Positions 10,063 through 20,614 of a DNA stretch of 64,000 nt are shown here, piece by piece. A program made the position numbers and the translations under genes. Location of the stretch: positions 32,776,283 to 32,840,282 of the forward strand of contig CM020619.1 of assembly GCA_009829735.1 (NCBI GenBank), given 5' to 3'. The stretch's first letter is position 1, and each line of letters starts with the position of its first letter. This DNA is from Pyropia yezoensis. Taxonomy: Eukaryota; Rhodophyta; Bangiophyceae; Bangiales; Bangiaceae. Under the pieces are notes generated by a model. The model saw only the letters and a program-made list of their open reading frames with translations. It ran no database searches and was not told the DNA's origin.

Positions 10063-11313
10063 ATGGGCTTGACGGACACTGAGCGAGTCGTGCTCAGCCG
10101 CGCAGCCCTCAAGATCATGTCTGATGCCGTCACCGGGACGGACCAGTCTGGCAAGGTTTTCTACGGTCGCGTTGCCGACACCTTCCGCGAGGATATCAGC
10201 CACATCATTACCGGTACGCCGAAACGCAGCACGTCGGCTATCACCAAAGAGTTTCGTGACAACATCAGTAAGCAGGCCCAGCGATTTGCCTCATCCTGGA
10301 GCTACATCAAGCATGCGCTGCTGACTGGCAACCCGGGGGAGGAGGACCTCATCCGCGGGGATGTGGCGCACTACAACGGCAAGAAGGACAGGTATGCGGC
10401 GGTGCGCGGAGCAGTCGACGTCAACAACAAGCCCGTCGAGGGCAAGTGTCGGATCCTTCCCTGCTGGCGTGTGCTCCGGTTCGTCGATAAGTACAGTGGG
10501 GCGGCGTACGACATGGCCGCCGGCAAGCTGGGTGATGACGATTTCCTTCTTGATGATGCGGGCCAGCCCATCCTCGGCAAGCGCGACGGGACGGCGTCGG
10601 ACTTCCAGGGGCCGCCCGGCGGCACCAAGGCCGCCAAAACCACGCGCGCTGCGGCCGCTGCCCTAATGCGCGAGTGCTCTGCCAACACCAAGGCGTTGAC
10701 CAGCATTGGGGAGACGGCCAAGATGCGCATGCAGGTGGCCTTCATGAGCGACCCCGCCATCCGTGACACGACGGAGGGGCGCCGCTTCCACGAGAACCTT
10801 CTTAACCGCATCATGGAGCAGAGCGACGCAGAAGAGGCGCGGCGCAAGGCGGGCAAATCTACCCTCATGCCACCGCGTATTTTGGCTTCCCCTGAGCCAT
10901 CTACCGGCACTCCATCCTGGGGATCTGGCCCTCCGCCGCCGTCACCGCCGCACGCACCTGTTGCCGTAATGGAGGAGAGTGACATAAACCCGGTGGTTTC
11001 TCTCTCTCGCGGAGAGAAGGCGCAGCTGACCAAGGCCAACAACTTTCATGCCGTTGCGTCCAATTTGGCGGTGCACATGATTGAGAGTACGCCCAGCCCC
11101 CCGCCGGGGCCATCTGACGAGCAGGAGGAAGCGGACGTGGACCGGGACATTGCGCGGGACGTGGAGAAGGACGTGGAGGACCTGGAGGAGGAGGACCTGG
11201 AGGAGGAGGACCTGGAGGACAGGGACGACAATGGCGGCCCGTGGGCTGCAGAGCTTGATCAAACCAAGGCCGACGACGAAGACGCTGATGATTTTGGCGA
11301 GGAGGAGGCTTGA
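10063..11313 (+). CDS. Myb/SANT- or NAM-associated-like DNA-binding protein of a PIF/Harbinger element
   Basis: The convincing part starts at the Met at 10063 (416 codons); the same frame is open from 9208, but that stretch is low-complexity. Residues 30-110 have the layout of the trihelix/NAM-associated proteins of Harbinger elements: FYGRVADTFRED, then a basic Ser/Thr-rich link, then a conserved aromatic and SWSYIKHALLTGNPGEEDLI followed by an AHYN block. The middle (170-270) is helical and basic; the C-terminal 60 residues are strongly acidic (DLEEEDLEEEDLED). In Harbinger elements this second protein binds the termini and helps import the transposase. It converges on the transposase gene at 12088-13743, the usual company for such an ORF. 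Confidence 0.6.
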   Translation: MGLTDTERVVLSRAALKIMSDAVTGTDQSGKVFYGRVADTFREDISHIITGTPKRSTSAITKEFRDNISKQAQRFASSWSYIKHALLTGNPGEEDLIRGDVAHYNGKKDRYAAVRGAVDVNNKPVEGKCRILPCWRVLRFVDKYSGAAYDMAAGKLGDDDFLLDDAGQPILGKRDGTASDFQGPPGGTKAAKTTRAAAAALMRECSANTKALTSIGETAKMRMQVAFMSDPAIRDTTEGRRFHENLLNRIMEQSDAEEARRKAGKSTLMPPRILASPEPSTGTPSWGSGPPPPSPPHAPVAVMEESDINPVVSLSRGEKAQLTKANNFHAVASNLAVHMIESTPSPPPGPSDEQEEADVDRDIARDVEKDVEDLEEEDLEEEDLEDRDDNGGPWAAELDQTKADDEDADDFGEEEA

Positions 11314-12087
11314 TGCACCTCGACCCATCTACTCTGCAGTTTTGTCCCATCCCTTGCTTGCATCTTTGTGACCGTCTGAGACCCTTTTGATATGAGTGTG
11401 CCCGCCCCATCCTTGTGCTTTGTTTGTATGCGTGTGCCCGCCTCATCCTTGTGCTATGTTCCTTTTCTGCGCTGCACTTCATAGTCGTGTGCTTTTCTTT
11501 CGCGTGCGTAGAACGGCAGCAAAGGTTTTTTTTTGGCTGTGGCTGCTTCATCCAGAAGTGACCACAGTCTTTTTTTTCCTTGGAACATGCAAAGAGCCCT
11601 CAGCCTGAACATCTCGCCTGAACCCCTCGGGCGTCACCGGGTGGCAGTAAAGCACACAGCTGCACCCAACGTCCCCACACACAGCTGCACCCAACATTCC
11701 CGCGATGCTCCTCGAGAGGGCTTCTTAGAGATTTGCGCTCTGGGGGGGGGAGCTCCTTCCCCACAAAACGCAGCTGCGGCAGCGCCATCGTCACAGCCAG
11801 GAGCGGACAGGATGGCTCTCTTGCTGGCGTGGGCGCGGTTTGAGACTCCCCTACCCTTCTGTGGCATTGCAGTGGCTCTAATAGAGGATGGGGCTTCGAT
11901 CACGTAGGCGTGTGCTTTGAGTCTCTGCATTGACGCCTCAGGGAGAATGGATATGGCGGCTATGATGGCCTACACACAAGCAAAAGGCACAGCGTGTCAA
12001 GGAAAAAAAAAAAGCAGGCGTCCACCCTTGCAAAGGGTAAACGCCAGCAAAAAAAAAAACCTTTACGATGGCACCCCTCACTATGTG
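11314..12087. other. Intergenic region between the two Harbinger-type ORFs
   Basis: About 770 bp between the convergent stop codons. It holds a short two-copy repeat (TGTGCCCGCC..CATCCTTGTGCT, starting near 11397 and 11430), a second one (ACACAGCTGCACCCAAC near 11655 and 11680), and A- and T-runs near 11525, 12002 and 12050. No gene is seen; shared 3' processing signals for both transcripts are expected here. Confidence 0.5.
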
Positions 12088-13743
12088 CTACAGATACGGC
12101 TGGAGGAAGGCAGCGCGGTCTTCCCATATATGAGCGGCCAAGTCGTCCCTCAGTGCCGCAAACTCATCCGCGTCTGTTGCCTCCGCGCGTGCCCGCAGCT
12201 CAAAGAGGAAGGAGCCCACAGGCGGGTCTTGGGCTGGACTAACAGCGGGAAGCGGACCCTCGCCACCACCGCCACCACGGGCAGGGCCGCCACCCCCCGC
12301 CGCCGATCCGCCACCACGGGCAGGGCCGCCACCCCCCGCCGCTGATCCGCCACCGCCGCCGTCTCCACGTCCGCCGGCGGCAGGGCCGCCAGCCCCCGCC
12401 GCCGGTCCGCCACCGCCGCCGCCGCCTCCGTGTCCACAGGCGGCAGGGCCGCCACCCCCTGCCGCTGATCCGCCACCGCCGCCGTCTCCACGTCCGCCGA
12501 CGGCAGGGCCGCCACCCATCGCCGCCGGTCCGCCATCTGGGCCGGCGGCGCCACCACCTCCACCAGCAGGAGCGCCATGGTCCCGGCCAGTGCGCCGACG
12601 AGACAAGAAACTCCCGCGCCGCTGCTCCACCGTCATATTGTGTAAGATGGCAACGGCCTTGCCTGCGAGGATGATGCGCCGCGCCGACCGAAACCGTGCA
12701 GGGTGAAGGGCCACGTGGAAACGGGCCGTCAAAACGGCGTAAAGGCGCTCTACGTCCTTGCGTAGAGCCTCCTGAAGCCGGTTGTACGTACGGTCCTGCG
12801 GCGTCTGCGGCGTGGCGAAGGGTGTGGCAAAGAAGGCGTATTGAGGATAAATACCGTCGGCGAGGTAGTAAAGGAGCGAGCGTGTGCGACCGTTGAGTGT
12901 GTAGTCGAAGGTTCGCGGCGGCCACACGCCGGAAATGACGTCAAAGTAAAGAGGAGATTGGCGCAGCACATTCAGATCATTGTTGCTCCCCGGCGTGCCA
13001 ATGAAAAAATGCCAGATGAAGAGGTCCTCGTCGCATACGGTTTCCATGACGATAGAGCGCTTCTTCTTGTAGCCCTGGCACATACCAGCGTGCGCGCGAG
13101 GGCAGTTGCGCCACGTCCAATGCGAGCAGTCGATGGAGCCCATGCACCCCGGCATCCCTCGCTCCGCGTTCCGTTTCAAGATGATGGCGAGCTCGTCATT
13201 GTTGGGGCGGCGGAGGTAGATGTGCTCGTAGGTGTCCACAATGAAGTCAATAAAGCTCTTGGTGGCCTTCTCAATCGTACTGCGAGAGAGGCGGACGTAT
13301 TCGTCGGTGCGGTCATACGCCTCCCCGTACGCGAGGACGCGAAAGGCCGCCACCAGCTTCTGGAGAGGATGAGACTGCGGGCGCCCCGTGGCATTGATGG
13401 TCTGCTGCCACCCGGGCTCGTCCTTGATGTCCTTGTAGATGCGATCGAAGACAACCCGCGGCACACGAAAGCGGCGCTCGAAGTCCTTCTCGTCGTACAC
13501 AGGAGGGTTGCAATTGAGTCCAAAGTAATCACGTAGGATGTTGTCCACTCCGACAGAGAAGTCGCGGTTTTTGTTGGGCCGTCGGCCAGGAAGGGACCCG
13601 GGATAGCGCTTCTCCTCCTCGGGGGGTGCGTCGTCCTCGTCCTCGTCAAATGGTGCCATGGCGCGCCGCATCGCCAGCGCATTGCTGGCACCGAGCATGG
13701 CGTACGTGTCCAAGTCGTCGCCGCTGTCCTGACCCAGGTCCAT
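12088..13743 (-). CDS. PIF/Harbinger-type DDE transposase
   Basis: Start taken at the Met at 13743 (551 codons); the frame is open up to 14232 but that extension is translated tandem repeat. Residues 60-200 form a helical N-terminal region. The nuclease follows with Asp205 in GSIDCSHW, Asp256 in SNNDLNVL, Asp296 in LADGIYP and Glu332 in RKDVER, then RRIILAGKAVAILHNM, the block typical of Harbinger/ALP1-like proteins. The C-terminal third is Gly/Ala repeat, ending in a helical segment (FAALRDDLAAHIWED). It should cut and join element ends at 3-bp targets in the nucleus. No inactivating change is visible in the core. No clear terminal inverted repeats were found, so activity and element edges are unknown. 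ALP1-like domesticated genes share this fold, but the neighbouring Myb-like ORF favours a transposon. Confidence 0.85.
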   Translation of the reverse strand: MDLGQDSGDDLDTYAMLGASNALAMRRAMAPFDEDEDDAPPEEEKRYPGSLPGRRPNKNRDFSVGVDNILRDYFGLNCNPPVYDEKDFERRFRVPRVVFDRIYKDIKDEPGWQQTINATGRPQSHPLQKLVAAFRVLAYGEAYDRTDEYVRLSRSTIEKATKSFIDFIVDTYEHIYLRRPNNDELAIILKRNAERGMPGCMGSIDCSHWTWRNCPRAHAGMCQGYKKKRSIVMETVCDEDLFIWHFFIGTPGSNNDLNVLRQSPLYFDVISGVWPPRTFDYTLNGRTRSLLYYLADGIYPQYAFFATPFATPQTPQDRTYNRLQEALRKDVERLYAVLTARFHVALHPARFRSARRIILAGKAVAILHNMTVEQRRGSFLSRRRTGRDHGAPAGGGGGAAGPDGGPAAMGGGPAVGGRGDGGGGGSAAGGGGPAACGHGGGGGGGGPAAGAGGPAAGGRGDGGGGGSAAGGGGPARGGGSAAGGGGPARGGGGGEGPLPAVSPAQDPPVGSFLFELRARAEATDADEFAALRDDLAAHIWEDRAAFLQPYL

Positions 13744-13959
13744 GGCCGTGCCAACGGACGTGTCGCGAGGGGGAGGATACGGTGATGGAGGGTGCAGCGT
13801 CGTGAGGGAGGGGACTGTGGTGGTGAGAAAAGGAATGGTGGCGTCGTGGTGGAGGGTACGGCGATGGTGAGGCGGACAGGACGGTGATGGTGCGGAAAGA
13901 GATGATCGCGTCGTCGACGGCCACCGCGTGCGACGACGGACGCGACGCCACCAGCGCAC

Positions 13960-14250
13960 CGCCCCCCACCCCCCTGGCGCTCCACCCCCCCCAAACTGGC
14001 TACCGGCACAGGGAGCGACCTGCCAGCCCACCTGGGGCCCGTTCTGCGCTCCCCCCCCCCCCACTGCCCTGATTTTGAGGGTCTGTGGAAGGGGTCCCGC
14101 TCCAGGCGCCCAACGCCCCCCCTCCTGGCGCCGGTTCTGCGCCCCCCCCCCCAACTGCCCTGATTCTGAGGCTGTGGAAAGGGCCCCGCTCCACGCGGGA
14201 GCCGCCCCTCCTTCTGGCAGTGGCTCTAGCACCCCCCCACCGACTGCCGC
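13960..14250. repeat. Imperfect tandem repeat, about 90-bp unit, roughly three copies
   Basis: The block GTTCTGCGC-polyC-ACTGCCCTGATTYTGAG-G..TGTGGAA-GG-CCCGCTCCA starts at 14041 and again at 14134, with weaker copies on both sides. Each unit has a C-run of 8-13. It lies just upstream of the transposase start and explains its open N-terminal extension. Confidence 0.75.
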
Positions 14251-14934
14251 CCCTCTCGTGGACGTGTGCCAGGGGCCCCATCCCCGCCGTCCGCGGCTCG
14301 CATCGTGACACGCCCCAGCGGCCGCGACACGGAACGTCGACTATCTGTCGGCGGACCACGTCAGGGTCCTCTCGAGGGGCCCACCGCACCCGCGCGCATC
14401 CCCCCCCCCCCCGTCCACGCCCCCTGTCGGGGGGTCAGTGCTTTTCTGACAGCTGGATGACAGGCACGCGGCAGGTGCCATGGTACCATGGAGCACGTGG
14501 TTCGCCGACGGGCTCGGATTGCAACGACCACGTGACGTGTGACTTTTTGTGCTCGTCAAAATCTTGATCTCGAAAACGTGACTTTGAGTTCAATCACGGA
14601 AACAGTCGTCGTGGCCTGCCAATCGGCCAATCCGAGGCTCGGACCTGGTCGGAAGGGGGGGGTGCGTTCCCCATACAGGCCGATCCTGTGGAACGCCCGA
14701 CCGCGTTCCGACCAGCTCCCGATTCGCGGGTTTGCTATCCAGTTGTACTTACGTTCACTGCGATGAACTTCGCCGAATGCTGTATGGAGCGATATGGGGA
14801 ACGTGTTGTTGGTACGTGACCCTTTCCAAGCCGGGTCTTTCCTATACGTGCCACGTGTGAAATATTCTGCCAGGTTCCCACGAGTTCAGAAATAAATGTC
14901 ACTTCGGACGTGCCTGGTGGGTTCACCTTAACGC
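14251..14934. other. Unassigned region right of the Harbinger transposase
   Basis: No gene seen. The right end of the Harbinger element should fall here. I compared this stretch with 7.3-9.0 kb in inverse orientation and found no convincing terminal inverted repeat. A palindromic GGTACCATGG-type motif lies near 14480. Confidence 0.4.
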
Positions 14935-15400
14935 ATGAGCACCAGTCTTGCTCATCGAACAATCACACGAGCGCATTGGTTGGAACTATTTCCTCTCGCG
15001 AGACCATTTTATACACGAGGTCTCGCGAGCGAAAAAAGAATCTGAAAAAAGTGCCCTCCAGCTGTCCCCGCGAAGCTCCCCTATCTCGACTACCCCCCTG
15101 CCAAGCCTCAGTTAGCACATGGGCCCGAATCAGCCCCCGAGCAGTGCAAATCAATGCGAAAAGAAAGGCCCCATTTCAGGTTCGTCAGCATCTGGTCCAC
15201 TCAGGGTGTCCCTCAGAGCGGTACACAAACCAGGAGACCCAAGGACCTCATTAGTTCGCAAGGACCTCTATGATCCTTCTGTCAGCATAGCGGCCGTGGA
15301 CCCCGTCACGGCCGATGTCCTGCCCAGGCCCGAGCCGAGAAGAACCTCGATGTATCTTTTTTCTGCAACGGACCATACGTTGCTCAAAAAAGACACACGG
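14935..15400 (+). repeat. Dispersed repeat family R1, copy 1
   Basis: It matches 24640-25090 in inverted orientation. Shared blocks in order are AGCACCAGTC, a TTGGAAC.ATTTCC segment, an A-rich GAAAAAAG tract followed by CCGCCCTCC-like sequence, CCAAGCCTCAGTTAGC, CATGGGCCCGA, CTTCTGTCAGCAT, GGGCCCGAGC and TCGATGTATCTTTTTT. Order and spacing are kept but identity is moderate, so the copies are old. No coding sequence is recognisable. A non-autonomous element is likely; the class is not known. Confidence 0.65.
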
Positions 15401-16580
15401 AGCATTTTTTTATCGGTTCTCGGACAACCTTCGGGCCCCACGCCTCGGCCAATGAGGTGCTCGTACCATGTTGCCCGCTGTGTCTCGAGATGCGCGCGGC
15501 ACAATCATACAGCTGTCCGGCTGCCGAAGCGGCGTCGTGCCATGGTTCTACCTTGGCTGCCGAGGCACCCCCCGCTGAATGGCGGCAGGGGTGGGCGGAG
15601 ACGGGTGAGGGAGGCCCCTCTGCCTTGCAGCCAGCTGCCCCCAACGCCTCTCTCGGCCGCACCGACGGGTATCCACTCCCGAAAGGCACGGGCGAGCAAC
15701 TGCCCTGCCCCAGGCATCGACTGGCCGCCCTCAGGCTGCTGCGCGGCGTAGACCAGACGAGGCTGCACACTGGGCGGGGGGGGGGGGGGGGGGGGTGAGG
15801 CGATGTGGTGCCATACACATGTGTAGCATCAGAACTGCGGGCAGTCACACGGGTTCGAAGAGCAGCGGAAGGAAGGAGCGGGAGAACAGACCCTACAACA
15901 CGAGCAGCGGCGGCTGCGGTGGGCATCGCCGCCGCTGTATCGGCACTTAACGGAGACTGGCTCCGCATCTGACCACGCAGCCTGGACACGCGTCGCAGCT
16001 TCCTCCGAGCGGAGCTCCACACGGCGGAGCAGATGCAAAGGGGAGGTCATGCCGAACGTCTTCCCTGTCAACCCACAGCTTCCCCGGGCCCTCCCCCGTC
16101 GGTCATATATTTTGGTCGACGTCGCTTGCCGTCTCTCTCTGCAGCTTCTTCCCCGCCCTCGTCCAGCCATGCGCGACACCTAAAAGCACCGGTGGCCACT
16201 ACCATAGCCGCCTCCCCCGTAATACACTTACTACCTCCGTTTGGGGGGGGGTTGTGAGTAGTTGAGTAGGGTGGTGGGGCAGCAGCCCTCCCTACAGAGC
16301 CCTGAACCTCTCGCTTGCCCCTTCCCCCTTTCGCGTCCTCCTCCCGATCGAGGAACGGGGGGGGGGGAGGCCCGGGGGGGAGGAGGGGGGAAATGAGGTG
16401 GGGGGGGAGGTCTTCGCGCTCCCGCACACCTCATCGTCCTCTTCCTCCTCCCCTGTTTTTCATTTTGTCGTGGTATTTGCGGGGCAGGCGCCGGGAAGCG
16501 CCGGCGCAGATAGCGGGCTGCCGTTGCCACGTGGCGACCCTCGAGCTGGCGTTCGCGGCAGGCGAGCTGGTGCCACGTGG
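15401..16580. other. Unassigned region upstream of the Furry-like gene
   Basis: Includes a run of 20 G at 15776-15795 and further G-runs near 16350. No ORF has recognisable homology. It may hold the promoter or 5' exons of the downstream gene. Poly-G tracts of this length are also frequent inside the host coding region that follows. Confidence 0.4.
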
Positions 16581-16585
16581 TGACC

Positions 16586-17160
16586 CTCGAACTGGTCCAG
16601 TGCGACGGACGCGAGCCTCTTCGGCACCACCGCGGCCACCACCGCCGCCACTTATGCCGCCACGGCGGTCGCCGATGGAGAGGCGGTGGTGGCGTGGCTG
16701 GCCGTGGCGGCCATTGACACGGCGACAGCGGGCGAGGAGTTGTCAAACCTCGCCGCCGCAGCGGGCTGTTGGTCAGGGGTGGTCGCTGCGCTGCTCGCCG
16801 CGGGCGCCGATGTCAAGACGATGCTTCGTCGGCTGCGGCGGCAGGTGGAGGGGGGGGGCGGTAGGATTTTCGCGGGGAGGGACAAGCGGGGAAGCACGCG
16901 GCGGGGGGGGATTGCTCCGTGATATGCGTGGAACGGAGGGGGGAGGCGGCGGCGATGTTGGTCGCCCCGCGGCGTTGACGCCGGCAATGGGGATGACACT
17001 GCCGCGGCGTTGGCGGCGGCGGCGGCCGACCGCCTCGCCGCGACGCGGGCGGCCGAGGCGAAAGAGCTGCGGGGGGTAGAAGAGCGGCGGCTGGTGTTGG
17101 AGGGTATGGCGCCGCTCAGGCGCGCTTGCAGGCGGCAAAGGCAGAGGCCGAGGCGTACGA
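16586..17160 (+). CDS. Possible upstream exons of the Furry-like host gene
   Basis: Two short stretches look coding. At about 16590-16845 the + frame reads a helical, Ala-rich but non-repetitive segment (VVAWLAVAAIDTATAGEEL). At about 16990-17160 there is a charged, coiled-coil-like segment (RLAATRAAEAKELRGVEERR). They are separated by G-rich DNA with stops in that frame, as expected for introns. The assignment to the gene at 17360-19985 rests only on strand and adjacency. Confidence 0.3.
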
Positions 17161-17359
17161 GCGGGGTACGTTGGATAGAAGAGGGGGGGGGGGGGGGGGG
17201 GGGGATGGGTTGGGGTGGGACATTGGAAGGGGCGGCAAGGGCGTGGCGCGCGCGCGGTGTACGACGCCCCTCGTTCTGTGTCGGTTTTTTTCATGGGTAG
17301 GCGAAGCATGCTTGTGGATTGGGGTCGGCGTGGGTGGGAGGAGGGCGTGACGGGCTACC

Positions 17360-18460
17360 CGCCCCCCCCCCCGCTGTGGGCGGCCGCCCCCCTCACCGTC
17401 GTGTTCCGGTCGGCGGTCGCCCGGCTGGCCGCCGAGGCGCGGCGCGGGGCGGTGGGCGCCGGCGCGCCCGCCGCGGCGCGCCTGCGGGCGGCGCTACTGG
17501 GCCACCTGGCGGCCACGCACGCGGCGCTCGACGCGCTGCCCGACGCGGACGGGCGGGGGGCGGGGGGGGGTGGCGGCGGCGCGGCTGCACTTTTGTGAGC
17601 TGGTCACGACCGTTGGGGGGGGGGTAGGGGGGGGGGGGGGGGGGACGCCGGCTGCTGGGCGTGGCTCCCGTCCGGGGGGGGGAGGTGGCGACGGGGGGGT
17701 GGGGGGTGGGGGCGGTGGGGACCACGGCGGCGCCGGCGGGGGCGACGGCGGCGGGGGCATTGGCGGGGGGGAGGGGGCCACCACGTGCAGCGAGGGGGGA
17801 GGGTCCTCGGCGTCGTCGCCCGCCGACCGCCACCTGTCCCAGGGCGGCGGCGCGGCGGGGGGGGGGGGCGGCGTTGGGGGTGGCAGCAGCGGCGGCCTCT
17901 TCCTCCTCGACGCGTCCATCCGGCGGCGGCTGTTTGGCACCTGCGCCCGCTGGTCGGGCTACACCCCCGCCGCCGGCCGCGCGGCGGTCGCGCCGCCCAC
18001 CGCCGTGGACGCGCCCGACGGGGCGGCGGCGGTGGCCATGCGCCTCGCCCGCGGGCGGGTGGTGGATGACCCGTGGGCGGGGGGGGTGGGCGGCGGCACC
18101 AGCGGGGGGGCGGGGGGGAGCGGGGGGGGGGGGGGGGGGCGCCCGCCGTCCCCTCCCCGCCGCTGCCGCCGCCGCCGCCAACGACGCGGTCGTCGCCGGG
18201 GGCGCTGTCCAACGGGCCCACCAGTGGCAGTGGCAGCGGCAGTGGCGTTGGCGGTGGGGGTGGGGGTGGTGGGGGTGGGGGGGGGGAGCCCCCCGGCGGG
18301 GGCCTGCTGTACAGCCTGCGGCCGCCCGGCCTGCGCGGCGCCTCCCGCCGCGGGCGGCAGCGGTCGCACGACGACCCGGGGATGGCGCCGGCGACCGTCG
18401 CCCAGCACCGCCGCACCCGGTCGGCGGGGGTGGTGCGTGGGGAGGAGCCGCTCGGCGCCG

Positions 18461-18508
<48 letters not shown>

Positions 18509-19985
18509 GTGGCGGGGGTGCTGGCGTCGGGTGGGTGTTTGCAGTCCTCCGCGGGGGCACCCCGGCGGACCGCCGGGTGGCGCGGGCGGGCCTCGCCGCG
18601 CTGGCCGTCCCGGACCCGGCGCAGGTGCCGCTGCTGCTCGACCGCTGCTACCCGGGGGGGGACACCCCGGGCGGCCCGGGCGCCCGCGTCGCCGCCCACA
18701 CCTTTGTGGCGCTCGTGGCGGTGGCCGCGCGCGGCGCCGCCGCGTGTGCTGCAGGGGGGCGGGGGGGGGGGGCGGGGGCGGCCGCCGACGGCGGCCAGCC
18801 TGGCGGCGGACGCCACGGCCGCCCCCGCCGGCAGGGCGGCCACCCCCACCAGCCGTCTGGCGGCGGTGGGGGGGGGGGGGGCGCCGCGGGCGGCGGCGGC
18901 GGCGGCGGCGGCGCGGCGGCGGGGTGGCCCAGCCCGCGGTGTGGGGGGTGCGGCGGCTGCCGCGTGCTGCGTGCCGGGAGACCCCTCGCGGCGGGCCTCC
19001 TCGTCGTTGCCACCCGCATGGTGGGGGCGCCCGCCGGGGCGCCCCCCCCCGACGTCCGCCCCGCGGCAGTGACGCTGCTGCACCTGCTGGCGCACACCTG
19101 GTTTGCCTCCCCCGCCGACGGCGTCGACGGCGGTGGCGACGACGGCGACGGCGACGGCGGCGGCGGCGGCGGCGGCGGGGGTGGCGGTGGTGGCGGCCCT
19201 GACGCGAGGGGGACCAGCGACGCGGCCTACCCGCTGGCGCTGCCGCCGCCGACGCGCGCGGCGGCGGCGCGGCTGCAGGCGGACCTTGCCGCCTGGTACG
19301 CCCAGCGGGCGCCGCGGCTGGCGCCGGCGGTTGTCACCGAGGTGGTCACCCGCCTCACCCGGTCGGCGCTGCCGCCGGCAGAGGTGCGGTCGACGCTCGG
19401 GTGGCTGACCCCGTGGCTCGCCGTTTTGCCAGCCGCCGTTGCGGGGGGGGCGGCGGCCTCGGGGGTGGGGGCGGCGGCGGCGGCGGCGGCGCCCCCCCCT
19501 GCCGCTCCCGCCGGCTGACGACCCGATGCGGGACGTGGCGCGCGCCCTCGCGCGCCTATCGGCCGTCTTGGCCCGGTCGGCCGGCGGCGGCGGCGGCGCG
19601 ACGGACGAGGCGGTGGCGGGGGTGTGGGCGGCGTTTGCGGCGTCGCGGGCGGGCGCCGCCGCCGCGGCGGCGGCGCTCCTCGAGGCCACCGCCCGGGCGT
19701 TGCGGGCGGTGGACGGGGTGGCGGCGGCGGCGGCGGCGGCGGCCGCCGCGGCGGCTCCGGCGCCGCCGTTGGGGGCGCCGCCTGGGGGGGGGGGGGGGGG
19801 GGGGGGGCGCGCCGGGGTGGTGGGCTTTGTCGGCGGCGCGTCCCCGCGGAGCCGGGGGGTGGCTGCTGGTGGCGGCGGTAGCGGTGGCGGTGGCGGTGGT
19901 GGGGGCAGGGGGGGGGTGGCGGCGTCGGCGGCGGTGGCGGCCGGGTTGGTGGCGTGGGGGGGGGTGGCGGCGGTGGCCATGGAGT
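17360..19985 (+). CDS. Furry/MOR2-type cell morphogenesis protein, central region (partial, interrupted)
   Basis: The coding pieces lie in at least two + frames separated by poly-G tracts, so introns or homopolymer miscounts are involved. In order they show: a helical RLRAALLGHLAATHAALD segment (17490); SIRRRLFGTCARW (17915), like the RKRLFDLLLSW block of plant Furry proteins; DRRVARAGLAALAV with LLLDRCYPGG (18570-18660), like the LKNLL..CIDQCY block; LGWLTPWLAVLP (19396), like the CMAPWIENL block; and DEAVAGVWAAFAAS (19606), like the IEKLWSTIAS block. Five blocks in the family's order support a Furry/MOR2/SPIKE-pathway HEAT-repeat scaffold, which acts with NDR kinases at the cortex in polarised growth. 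Family members are above 2000 residues, so this is a fragment; homology stops where the dispersed repeat at 19985 begins. The assignment rests on motifs recalled from memory. Confidence 0.55.
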
Positions 19986-20575
19986 GCGACGCAGTGGTGG
20001 CCCCGTGTGTAGCAGGGAGTGGGGAAGCAGGGGCGTCACCACGATAGCCGTCACCCAGGTCCAGAGTGGCCACTGCACGTCTGTGGTGGGCGTGTGTTGC
20101 GGAACGGATGGACTGCTGGTGGCTGGAAAAAAGCGGTGGTTATAAGCTTGTTTCTGGAAGCTGAGGGCCCCGCTGGTGTCCTCACGCCCCCGCCCGTGTA
20201 CCGCACGCAGCGCACCAAAAGTGGGCCCTGGTGATGCTTATGGCCATGGTGCGCCGGATGTAGCGCACCTGGCGGCCGTAGGCGCACGCCGGCCACACTG
20301 CGTCCAGTCCAGACAGACAGTGGAAGAGCCTGACCTCTCCTGTTTTCGTGCCGACAAAATTTCCTGATCGGGAAAACCCATGTTCAGCACGAATACGGAC
20401 CACAAAGTCTCTCCTGCCTCTGTGTAAGTCTAGATGCCGGCAAGTACGGATGACCTCGGGCGTGTCTCCCTGCGATGTATTTTCATGAGCCCTCTCCCGT
20501 GTACGAAAGCAGCTCACCGGATGTCGTGGCGTCCCGGCGATGGGCCGCAGACAGCTCGGAGAGTGGTCTGACCGA
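19985..20575 (+). repeat. Dispersed repeat family R2, diverged single copy
   Basis: It aligns with 42590-43255, the left arm of the large palindrome, over its whole length. Shared blocks include AAGCAGGGGCG, GCGGTTATAAGCTT-like sequence, ACGCAGCGCACCAAAAGTGGGC, GACAGACAGTGG, TTCGTGCCGACAA, GATCGGGAAAA and GTCGYGGCGTCC. Identity is clearly lower than between the palindrome arms. It interrupts the Furry-like gene. Confidence 0.75.
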
Positions 20576-20614
20576 AGGTGTTCTGCAGACCTAAAAATTC
20601 CCCCCTCCCACTCA

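Noticed and set aside
12088-14232. Full 714-codon reading of the Harbinger transposase from 14232
   Set aside because: The first 163 codons translate the 90-bp tandem repeat and poly-C tracts; the Met at 13743 starts a normal acidic N terminus.
7300-14900. Terminal inverted repeats for the Harbinger-type element
   Set aside because: Weak matches such as TTCCGACCA on both sides were considered, but order and distance are inconsistent, so no ends are claimed.
17393-20073. Minus-strand open frames of up to 700 codons opposite the Furry-like gene
   Set aside because: They are Arg/Pro/His-rich mirrors of Gly/Ala-rich coding sequence; the ordered family motifs are only on the + strand.
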